From Litchfieldia sinesaloumensis (lineage in GTDB: Bacteria; Bacillota; Bacilli; Bacillales; Bacillaceae_L): a stretch of DNA of 64,000 nucleotides. A program made the position numbers and the translations under genes. The stretch covers positions 328,300-392,299 of the forward strand of contig NZ_LT732529.1 in the NCBI RefSeq assembly GCF_900156865.1. The letters are read 5' to 3'. The stretch's first letter is position 1; each line of letters opens with the position of its first letter. The notes under the pieces are model-generated. The model was given only the letters and a program-made list of their open reading frames with translations, had not been told where the DNA came from and did no database searches. This document shows, piece by piece, positions 35,978 to 42,279 of this stretch.

Positions 35978-35993
35978 TGTGACATGAATCACA
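35978..35993 (-). promoter_or_regulatory. FNR box before DUF2249 operon
   Basis: TGTGACATGAATCACA is a perfect match to TGTGA-N6-TCACA. Its centre is about 41.5 bp upstream of the start site predicted from the TATCAT -10, the spacing of an activated promoter. Confidence 0.85.
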
Positions 35994-36028
35994 ATATCTA
36001 TAAATTTGTACCCCAGATTAATTATTCC

Positions 36029-36721
36029 TTAAAAGATTTCATCATGTAACTTCATATGGTCTAATAGGTAATATCCATCCGGAGTCAAATCCACAATTTG
36101 TTTCTTTTTCAATACAGAAATTGTACGACTCACAGACTCGCGTGTGGTTCCAATCATGTTAGCAAGTTCACGATTTGTAAAATGGGTTGTAAGCTTGAAC
36201 CGAGTCCCTATCTTTTCACCATTGCTTCTACATAAACGGAGCAAGAGCATTATTATTTGTTCTTGCGTATTTAATAAGATTTGTTCCTCCAACCGCTTTT
36301 GCAGGTCAATTATTTTTTCACCAAGAACTTTAAAAATTTTGATGCAAAGTTCTGGGTTTTTAAGTAAAATTTCTTCGAATTGATCAATAGGGGTAAAGAT
36401 AATGTTTGTGTCCTCGATTACTTCAGCATGGGCAGGATATCCACCCTTTCTGAAGAAGCCAGCATGTGGGAACATTTCGCCTGCTTCAAGCACTGAAACA
36501 ATTTGTTCCTTACCGTGCATATCAGACTTGTAAATCTTGACCTTTCCAGATTGTATGAAGAAGACACGATCAAGTGGATCATCTTGCATAAAGATAAACA
36601 TTTTTTGTTTATATAATCGTGATTGAGATATATCAACAATTGGTTCGAGTTCTTCTGTTGTTAATTCCCGAAATAAGGGAACTCCTTTCAATTGTTCACG
36701 AATGGATGGTAGTCCCATCAT
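36029..36721 (-). CDS. Crp/Fnr-family regulator without iron-sulfur cysteines
   Basis: A 231-residue regulator: N-terminal cyclic-nucleotide-binding-type barrel (LYKQKMFIFMQDDPLDRVFFIQSGKVKIY), dimer helix, and C-terminal helix-turn-helix (TNRELANMIGTTRESVSRTISVL). The Glu and Arg residues for TCACA recognition are present (TTRESVSR). Unlike the Fnr at 40080 it lacks a C-terminal Cys cluster, so it senses something else, perhaps NO through heme as in DNR/NnrR (inference). A GTG at 36727 overlaps the AAGGAG, so ATG 36721 is used. An FNR box lies upstream. Confidence 0.9.
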   Translation of the reverse strand: MMGLPSIREQLKGVPLFRELTTEELEPIVDISQSRLYKQKMFIFMQDDPLDRVFFIQSGKVKIYKSDMHGKEQIVSVLEAGEMFPHAGFFRKGGYPAHAEVIEDTNIIFTPIDQFEEILLKNPELCIKIFKVLGEKIIDLQKRLEEQILLNTQEQIIMLLLRLCRSNGEKIGTRFKLTTHFTNRELANMIGTTRESVSRTISVLKKKQIVDLTPDGYYLLDHMKLHDEIF

Positions 36722-36766
36722 CCTCACTCCTTGTACTAGTTAACTATGATTGATATCTCCATTTTT

Positions 36767-36808
36767 AGTGTAGCAATATTACTTTTTTAAACTGTGATTT
36801 ATATCATA
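36767..36808 (-). promoter_or_regulatory. FNR box and -10 of Crp/Fnr paralogue gene
   Basis: TGTGATTTATATCATA (36793-36808) has one mismatch to the FNR consensus. TACACT (36772-36767 on the minus strand) is a -10 at close to the spacing expected for a box at -41.5. Confidence 0.65.
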
Positions 36809-36844
36809 CCTAGTGAGTAATACAATTAATGTTCAAAAATTAGA

Positions 36845-36876
36845 CACAAAAAAACCAGGAGTTATTTCTCCTGGTA
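36845..36876 (-). terminator. Terminator of the small Cys-rich gene
   Basis: On the minus strand, ACCAGGAG / CTCCTGGT is followed by TTTTTTTG. Confidence 0.88.
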
Positions 36877-36877
36877 G

Positions 36878-37012
36878 TTAATCGTTGGTCTCTTCCGCAC
36901 AATCAAAACAAAGAATTCCTTGTTTATCTTCTGATACGACTCCGTTAATGAATCCATCCAAACAATAAATTTCTTTTTTACATACGATACAAGTACTTAC
37001 AAGTTCCTTCAT
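36878..37012 (-). CDS. Small Cys-rich (zinc-ribbon-like) protein, 44 aa
   Basis: A 44-codon frame with ATG after GGGGTGA and its own strong terminator. The protein has two Cys-x-x-Cys pairs (CIVC near residue 8 and CFDC near residue 35) about 24 residues apart, plus an extra Cys at 17, the layout of a one-zinc knuckle. It resembles Gin/SR1P-type mini zinc proteins of Bacillus only in general layout. Position beside the anaerobic regulators suggests a small redox or regulatory role; this is inference. Confidence 0.7.
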   Translation of the reverse strand: MKELVSTCIVCKKEIYCLDGFINGVVSEDKQGILCFDCAEETND

Positions 37013-37140
37013 CCAATTCACCCCGTTACACCTTTTAAACTCTACTAATAAGAGCTAGATAAGAGATTTATGTGGTATATATAGAATTTCTTTTATTATC
37101 GCATACAATTCTAGACATATGATTAAAAACATAACTACAT

Positions 37141-37183
37141 AGTGATAAGATTCACTTCATCTTGTGTTGGGTGTAGTTACAAT
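37141..37183 (+). promoter_or_regulatory. FNR box and -10 before DUF2249 gene
   Basis: AGTGATAAGATTCACT (37141-37156) retains the GTGA-N6-TCAC core. TACAAT (37178-37183) sits exactly where a -10 is expected for a box centred at -41.5. Confidence 0.75.
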
Positions 37184-37214
37184 GGAGCCATAAAACATAA
37201 GGAGGAAGATTAAT

Positions 37215-37445
37215 ATGGTATTTGCAGCGAAAGTAAACGCACCAGATTACGCACCGAAGGATAAGCATCCTACTATATTTAGAACATTTGACAGTTTACA
37301 ACCAGGTGAAATCATGGAGCTATCAAATGACCATGACCCAAGACCACTACAATACCAATTTATGATGGAGCGTGGCAATGCTTTCACTTGGGAATACCTC
37401 GAGCAGGGCCCAGAAGTATGGCGAGTTGCAATTGGTAAGAAATAA
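37215..37445 (+). CDS. DUF2249-domain protein (monocistronic)
   Basis: A 76-residue protein: HPTIFRTFDSLQPGEIMELSNDHDPRPLQYQFMMERGNAFTWEYLEQGPEVWRVAI. It is the Trp/His-containing DUF2249 type that is often found beside RIC proteins. The HDPRPL block is the family signature, with His and Asp that could bind metal. AAGGAGG precedes the ATG. It is expressed alone from an FNR-type promoter and ends at a strong terminator. Confidence 0.88.
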   Translation: MVFAAKVNAPDYAPKDKHPTIFRTFDSLQPGEIMELSNDHDPRPLQYQFMMERGNAFTWEYLEQGPEVWRVAIGKK

Positions 37446-37474
37446 CTAATTTTTATTCCTCAAACTACTGACAG

Positions 37475-37513
37475 TGTAGACAAAGTTGCTTTAGCTTTGT
37501 CTACATTTTTTTT
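37475..37513 (+). terminator. Terminator after DUF2249 gene
   Basis: Stem TGTAGACAAAG / CTTTGTCTACA (37475-37485 with 37495-37505) followed by TTTTTTTT. Confidence 0.92.
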
Positions 37514-37585
37514 GTAAAAGATTCTGTTTGGAAGACCGTTAATTTCATGCTACGATGTAGAAAAAGGAAAAAGGGATGTTTAATT

Positions 37586-38191
37586 ATGAATCAACCAAAG
37601 GTGACTGGAATTGTTTTGGCGGGTGGAGAATCAAGAAGATTTGGAAGTCATAAAGCATTTGCAAAACTTCATGATAGGGAATTTTATGATTATGCAATTG
37701 ACGCATTGGATAAGAACGTGAGCCAGCTTTACCTTGTAAGTCATCCTGATTTAGAAGAAGAGTTCCAAAACCGAACAACCGCAATAATAGTACAAGATCT
37801 ACCAGAATTTAGAGGGGACGGACCACTTGCTGGTATATATACAGTCATGCAGAAAACCATGTCGGATTGGTTTGTAGTATTACCTTGTGATACACCTTTT
37901 GTTACAAATAATCTAATTAAGCAGCTTATCTCCTTCACTAATGATAAGAACATCGACGCGATTGTTCCCGTTATCAACGAAAGAAAGCAACCTCTTATAG
38001 CCGTTTATCATTCTAGAGTATCCGAAAAAATTGAAAAAATGCTTATGGACAAAAATCTAAAGATGAGTAGTTTACTTGCTGAATGCAACGTTAAATACGT
38101 GACAAATCAAGAATTACAATTCCAAGATATGGAGTTTGAGAATATCAACAATATAAGTGAATACGAAAAATTACAACAAAAGCCAATTTAA
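37586..38191 (+). CDS. mobA: Molybdenum cofactor guanylyltransferase MobA
   Basis: A 201-residue nucleotidyltransferase that attaches GMP to molybdopterin to make the MGD cofactor of nitrate reductase and related enzymes. The GTP-binding loop LAGGESRRFGSHKAF, the GDGPLAGI segment and the metal-binding PCDTPF are intact. The frame begins at 37547, but ATG 37586 after AAAAAGGGATG gives the family N-terminus (NQPKVTGIVLAGG). It is separated from the other Mo-cofactor genes (47.0-49.5 kb). Confidence 0.92.
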   Translation: MNQPKVTGIVLAGGESRRFGSHKAFAKLHDREFYDYAIDALDKNVSQLYLVSHPDLEEEFQNRTTAIIVQDLPEFRGDGPLAGIYTVMQKTMSDWFVVLPCDTPFVTNNLIKQLISFTNDKNIDAIVPVINERKQPLIAVYHSRVSEKIEKMLMDKNLKMSSLLAECNVKYVTNQELQFQDMEFENINNISEYEKLQQKPI

Positions 38192-38227
38192 GGTCCGTAC
38201 AAGTGGGCACAAATTGGCTTTTGTTTT
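38175..38227 (+). terminator. Terminator after mobA
   Basis: Stem AAAAGCCAATTT / AAATTGGCTTTT overlapping the mobA stop codon, followed by GTTTT. Confidence 0.75.
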
Positions 38228-38310
38228 AAATTTCATAGCTCATTCACTCATAATTTTCTGAAAAGTACGATAAAATGATAATATGAAGTCTTTGGAAGGA
38301 GGGATATTAC

Positions 38311-38604
38311 TTGAGAGTAGGCTTGATTCTAGGTATATTAACCTCTGGTCTTCTATTGATAATAGGTTTGTCTACTCAACAATTTGAAACGTATTCTGTT
38401 ATTTCGGGGACACTTGGGATTATCTGTTTTTTGCTTGCAGGAATCGTATCTGATGCTTTAACAGGCGAGGACCGGATTAGGTCGAATTATTTCTCAGAAA
38501 ATAAAAAAAATCATAAAAAAGGAATCCGGTGTTCGTATTTATTCTTCCTCTTGGGGGCTCCGAACCTACTAGTAGCTGTAGTGTTAACCCTCAATTACAT
38601 TTAA
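38311..38604 (+). CDS. DUF5316-like small membrane protein
   Basis: A 97-residue protein with three hydrophobic helices (about 2-18, 28-47 and 76-95) and a charged loop (GEDRIRSNYFSENKKNHKKG). It resembles the DUF5316 family of small Bacillus membrane proteins as I recall it; function unknown. It starts at a TTG eight bases after AAGGAGGG. No FNR box is visible before it, so its place in the anaerobic block may be incidental. Confidence 0.72.
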   Translation: MRVGLILGILTSGLLLIIGLSTQQFETYSVISGTLGIICFLLAGIVSDALTGEDRIRSNYFSENKKNHKKGIRCSYLFFLLGAPNLLVAVVLTLNYI

Positions 38605-38663
38605 AATCCTTCAATTTAAATATTCTTCAATTTTCACTCACGAAATTAATGATAAGATTCAGG

Positions 38664-38790
38664 TGACTTGATTAGGATTATACGCAGTGCTCGTATAATG
38701 TTCATCATCTCTGTCAGGTCGGCAAGAGACTCTAAAGTTTGGAACAGGACTGCCTGTCTAAGCTGGAATTATAGCACCTTTCACTTTTCC
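38664..38790. other. Intergenic segment with strong hairpin, possible structured RNA
   Basis: The gap 38605-38894 holds a GC-richer portion that encodes no protein. ATTATACG-7-CGTATAAT (38677-38699) is a perfect 8-bp stem, and a little further on CAGG-ACTG-CCTG (38745-38756) and flanking complementary stretches could fold. No T-run terminator follows. It lies immediately upstream of the FNR promoter, so it is not the leader of the radical SAM gene unless an earlier promoter is used. Confidence 0.35.
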
Positions 38791-38823
38791 CATTTGTGAA
38801 CAATTTTAAACACCTCCGTAACC

Positions 38824-38866
38824 TGTGATGTACCTCACATTATTCACTTATTTATAGTGTTAAAAT
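38824..38866 (+). promoter_or_regulatory. FNR-activated promoter of radical SAM gene
   Basis: TGTGATGTACCTCACA (38824-38839) is a perfect FNR consensus. TAAAAT (38861-38866) as -10 puts the box centre at about -41.5. Confidence 0.88.
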
Positions 38867-38894
38867 GTGGGCATTAACAAGGGAGGTTTGCCTC

Positions 38895-40016
38895 ATGTTT
38901 GAAAGAGACTATAATAAGGATCCATTTATTGTCATTTGGGAGCTTACAAGAGCTTGCCAATTAAAGTGCCTACATTGCCGCGCAGAGGCACAGTATACCC
39001 GAGACCCACGAGAGCTTTCCTTTGAAGAGGGGAAAAAGCTAATTGACCAAATATATGAAATGAATAATCCGATGCTTGTATTTACTGGTGGAGATCCCTT
39101 GATGCGCCCGGATGTCTATGATATTGCGGATTATGCAATTAAAAAAGGTGTACGTGTATCAATGACTCCAAGTGCAACACCAAATGTTACAAAAGAAGCA
39201 ATTGAAAAAGCCAAGGAAGTTGGCTTAGCACGTTGGGCTTTTAGTCTAGATGGTCCAAACGCTGAAATTCATGACCATTTCCGCGGTACAAAAGGATCTT
39301 TTGATTTAACGATGAAAGCCATTAAATATTTACATGAACTTGAAATACCTATCCAAATCAATACGGTAATTTCACGCTATAATGTCCATGCGTTAGATGA
39401 AATGGCAAAATTAGTTGAGGATCTTGATTGTGTACTATGGAGTGTCTTTTTCCTTGTACCCACTGGACGTGGAAAGGACACCGATATGATATCTCCAGTT
39501 GAACATGAAAAAGTGTTCCGCTGGTTATATGATCTAAGTAAACGTGTAAAGTTTGATATTAAAACAACGGCTGCTCAGCATTATCGTCGTGTAGTTATTC
39601 AATCAAAAATGCGTGAAACAAAAGAGATGGAAAAACAAATTCAATATGCAGATGCGCTAATGCAAGGTAAAACAGGGCAAATAGATGGACTTGGCAGAGC
39701 GCCACAAGGGGTAAACGATGGTAATGGGTTTGTCTTTATCTCTCATATTGGAGATGTGTTCCCAAGTGGCTTGTTACCAGTAAAAGCAGGGAATGTCCGT
39801 GATACACCATTAGCTGAAATTTACCGTGAATCACCAATCTTTAAAGATTTACGTAATCCAGATAAATATAAAGGGAAATGTGGAGTTTGTGAATTTAGGC
39901 ATGTATGTGGTGGCTCACGTTCCCGTGCTTATGCTATGACTGGGGATTACATGGAGAGTGAACCATTCTGTGTATATATCCCAGAAGCAATGCGTAAGAA
40001 GGAAAAGACTTTGTAA
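38895..40016 (+). CDS. Radical SAM/SPASM protein, NirJ/AhbD-like
   Basis: A 373-residue radical SAM enzyme with Cys21-x3-Cys25-x2-Cys28 (CQLKCLHC) for the SAM-binding cluster, TGGDPLMRPD, and a C-terminal SPASM-type Cys set (GKCGVCEFRHVCGGSRSRAYA ... PFCVY) for a further cluster. The overall pattern matches the group around TIGR04053, related to heme d1 protein NirJ and the alternative heme enzyme AhbD. A heme-modifying or peptide-modifying role is possible; no precursor peptide gene was seen nearby. ATG 38895 after GGGAGG is the start rather than 38865. A perfect FNR box drives it. Confidence 0.85.
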   Translation: MFERDYNKDPFIVIWELTRACQLKCLHCRAEAQYTRDPRELSFEEGKKLIDQIYEMNNPMLVFTGGDPLMRPDVYDIADYAIKKGVRVSMTPSATPNVTKEAIEKAKEVGLARWAFSLDGPNAEIHDHFRGTKGSFDLTMKAIKYLHELEIPIQINTVISRYNVHALDEMAKLVEDLDCVLWSVFFLVPTGRGKDTDMISPVEHEKVFRWLYDLSKRVKFDIKTTAAQHYRRVVIQSKMRETKEMEKQIQYADALMQGKTGQIDGLGRAPQGVNDGNGFVFISHIGDVFPSGLLPVKAGNVRDTPLAEIYRESPIFKDLRNPDKYKGKCGVCEFRHVCGGSRSRAYAMTGDYMESEPFCVYIPEAMRKKEKTL

Positions 40017-40036
40017 ATTAAAAAAAGTGGAGAAAA

Positions 40037-40064
40037 GAGACCCATGGAGAGCCCCATGGGTCTT
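40037..40064. terminator. Hairpin between radical SAM gene and fnr
   Basis: Stem AGACCCATGG / CCATGGGTCT between convergent genes. On the minus strand it is followed by a CTTTT stretch, so it best serves fnr. Confidence 0.7.
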
Positions 40065-40079
40065 CGTATTTAGACAGGC

Positions 40080-40784
40080 TTATTCAATACTACAATATTT
40101 AGCAGGGCATTCCTCACACTGAATTTCTTTCTTTATGTAATCTAAGTCGTGTATTGTAATATATCCTTTTGAAACGGTAATGATCCCTTTTTCTCTTAAA
40201 TCATGGAGCATCCGATTTACGCTTTCTCTTGTTGTAGCACAGAAGTTAGCGAGTTCTTGGTTTGTTAAATGTAGGTCGATTAGAATTCCGTTATCCTTTT
40301 GAATACCGTAGCTATTTGTCATTCTAATTAGGGTTGAGTACATGGCTCCTTTTTTACCTAACAAAACAAGATCTCTAAACTTTGTTTGAGTTTTTCGGAA
40401 ATGATCACTCATCCATTTCATGAATTCAAATGCAAGGGATGTATTTTCAAAGAGTCTTCTCTCCAACTCATCCTTTTGAATCACTGCAATTTTGCTATCC
40501 TCTAAAATTCTGCAATCAAAAAGATATTTTGGTTCGTCTGTAAATAGTGTCAATTCGCCTACAATCTCATTTTGACTGCAAATCCGCAATGATAATTCAT
40601 TTCCATCAGATGTACCTTTGCTTACTCTAACACGTCCTGAAAGAATGAGATAGAGTTCGGAAGACTTCATACCTTCCCGGAATAAATATTTTCCCTTTTC
40701 CATATGAATGACATGGTTGGCTGACTTTAAAAGCTCGTTTAATTCGTTTGAAAGTGTTGGCTTTTCTAATGTCGTTGGACCCAT
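40080..40784 (-). CDS. fnr: Anaerobic regulator Fnr
   Basis: A 234-residue Crp/Fnr-family activator with the Bacillus-type C-terminal cluster CEECPAKYC, whose three Cys plus an Asp hold a 4Fe-4S cluster that is lost with oxygen. The helix-turn-helix TNQELANFCATTRESVNRML contains the Glu/Arg recognition residues for TGTGA-N6-TCACA. In B. subtilis Fnr turns on narK, narGHJI and other anaerobic genes. ATG 40784 after GGAAGGTGG is chosen over an upstream ATG. An FNR box upstream suggests autoregulation. Confidence 0.93.
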   Translation of the reverse strand: MGPTTLEKPTLSNELNELLKSANHVIHMEKGKYLFREGMKSSELYLILSGRVRVSKGTSDGNELSLRICSQNEIVGELTLFTDEPKYLFDCRILEDSKIAVIQKDELERRLFENTSLAFEFMKWMSDHFRKTQTKFRDLVLLGKKGAMYSTLIRMTNSYGIQKDNGILIDLHLTNQELANFCATTRESVNRMLHDLREKGIITVSKGYITIHDLDYIKKEIQCEECPAKYCSIE

Positions 40785-40830
40785 AGTTACCACCTTCCTA
40801 AGCAGGAATGCTATAATTAGTTCTATATAA

Positions 40831-40873
40831 ATCATATAATGTATACCAGTTAGTAGGTGTAAAATAAATCACA
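40831..40873 (-). promoter_or_regulatory. FNR box and -10 of fnr
   Basis: TGTAAAATAAATCACA (40858-40873) deviates from consensus at one base. TATGAT (40836-40831 on the minus strand) is a -10 placed for a box centred near -41.5. The divergent modB promoter could also use the box, but no well-placed -10 is seen on that side. Confidence 0.75.
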
Positions 40874-40952
40874 CTTATGTCATAATTGGTGCAGGAATAG
40901 TAGATTAAATAGCTTTATGCATTTTTGAACATTTTTTAACAATTGAGGTCTA

Positions 40953-41609
40953 ATGATGGATTACACTTTTTGGGCACCTATAAAACTATCAATATCTATT
41001 GCAATAACGGCTGGCTTACTTGTTTTACTTCTTGGTTTGATTTTAGGTAAATGGATGGCACATAGGCGTTTTAAAGGGAAGTTATTTATTGAGACTTTTT
41101 TAATGTTGCCATTAGTACTGCCACCTTCAGTTGTAGGCTTTTTATTAATTGTGATATTCGGAAGAAATAGCTTTATCGGATCAATAATTGAAAAATTAAC
41201 TGGTCACTCCATCATGTTTACTTGGTGGGCTGCAGTGATTGCTGCAACGGTTGTTGCTTTCCCACTCATGTACCAATCCGTAAAGACTGGATTCCAATCC
41301 GTAAATCCTGATATTGAGGATGCGGCGAGGACGGATGGAGCAAGTGAATTCAATATTACTTTATTTGTTTCGATTCCATTAGCGATAAAAGCGATTGTAA
41401 CAGGATTTATTTTAAGTTTTACAAGAGCGCTAGGAGAATTTGGAGCAACATTAATGTTTGCTGGTAACATACCAGGAAAAACTCAAACATTGCCTACTGC
41501 TATCTATGTAGCGATTGATAGTGGAAATATGGAATTGGCTTGGCTCTGGGTTATAACAACGATATTCATTTCGTTTCTCATGCTAGCATCAACCTACTTA
41601 ATTAAGTAA
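40953..41609 (+). CDS. modB: Molybdate ABC transporter permease ModB
   Basis: A 218-residue permease with five or six helices: FWAPIKLSISIAITAGLLVLLLG at the N-terminus, LPLVLPPSVVGFLL, the EAA loop EDAARTDGASEFNITLFVSIPLA and RALGEFGATLMFAGN, all typical of ModB. It would import molybdate together with binding protein ModA and ATPase ModC, but neither gene adjoins it here, and it sits between terminators as a single gene. GAGG lies five bases before the ATG. Confidence 0.92.
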   Translation: MMDYTFWAPIKLSISIAITAGLLVLLLGLILGKWMAHRRFKGKLFIETFLMLPLVLPPSVVGFLLIVIFGRNSFIGSIIEKLTGHSIMFTWWAAVIAATVVAFPLMYQSVKTGFQSVNPDIEDAARTDGASEFNITLFVSIPLAIKAIVTGFILSFTRALGEFGATLMFAGNIPGKTQTLPTAIYVAIDSGNMELAWLWVITTIFISFLMLASTYLIK

Positions 41610-41612
41610 ACA

Positions 41613-41650
41613 TAAAAAGACACATTCTTGACAAGAATGTGTCTTTTTAT
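41613..41650 (+). terminator. Terminator after modB
   Basis: Stem AAAAAGACACATTCTTG / CAAGAATGTGTCTTTTT followed by ATGTTTTTT; long and strong. Confidence 0.92.
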
Positions 41651-41665
41651 GTTTTTTAATCACTT

Positions 41666-41681
41666 TGTGACAAACTTAACA
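41666..41681 (+). promoter_or_regulatory. FNR/NnrR-like half-degenerate box before CuA reductase operon
   Basis: TGTGACAAACTTAACA matches TGTGA-N6-TCACA with one mismatch. No -10 is found at the exact position seen at the other promoters, so it may be used differently or by the second Crp/Fnr protein. Confidence 0.5.
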
Positions 41682-41742
41682 GATTTAAGCCAAGGCAATA
41701 TGTGACAATTCTGGTGAAAATAGAAATTAGGAGGGGGATCCT

Positions 41743-42267
41743 TTGTACCAAACAGCAGCTTGGTATCTATCCATTATTTTAATAACTTTAATTACCGTGA
41801 TTTTTATTACAGTCGTATTAAAAACAAATAAACGAAGAGAGTATGAATCGATTCAGAAAAAATGGTACCGCTTTAGAACTTTTTATTTCATCGTATTAGT
41901 AGTTGTATTTGGTACGGCCACGTATTTTACACTTCAAGATCTTCCGTTTGAAAGACCCGTATATGGTCAAGAGGAAAATCCAGTAATTGTTGATGTAGAA
42001 GCAATTCAATTTGGGTGGAATATGAGCAAAACGGAATTTAAAGTCGGTGAACCTATCGAGTTTGATGTTACAAGTTCTGATGTTAACCATGGATTTGGTA
42101 TCTATGACGTAGACATGAATTTATTAGCCCAAACTCAGGCGATGCCGGATTATACAAACACTGTATACTACACTTTCACAGAGCCTGGTACGTATCAAAT
42201 TTTATGTATGGAATACTGTGGACTTGCACACCATGTCATGATTGGTGAAATTGTTGTAACAAATTAA
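41743..42267 (+). CDS. CuA-domain subunit II of heme-copper (probable NO) reductase
   Basis: A 174-residue protein with two N-terminal membrane helices (about 5-25 and 44-63) and an extracytoplasmic cupredoxin domain. All CuA ligands are present: an early His in VNHGFGIY and the CMEYCGLAHHVM block (Cys-x3-Cys-x3-His-x2-Met). It receives electrons and passes them to subunit I, the next gene, twelve bases downstream. The TTG start has AGGAGGGGG five bases upstream. Short B-type (ba3-like) oxidases and the CuA nitric oxide reductase of Bacillus azotoformans share this arrangement. Confidence 0.88.
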   Translation: MYQTAAWYLSIILITLITVIFITVVLKTNKRREYESIQKKWYRFRTFYFIVLVVVFGTATYFTLQDLPFERPVYGQEENPVIVDVEAIQFGWNMSKTEFKVGEPIEFDVTSSDVNHGFGIYDVDMNLLAQTQAMPDYTNTVYYTFTEPGTYQILCMEYCGLAHHVMIGEIVVTN

Positions 42268-42279
42268 AGGAGGGTAACA

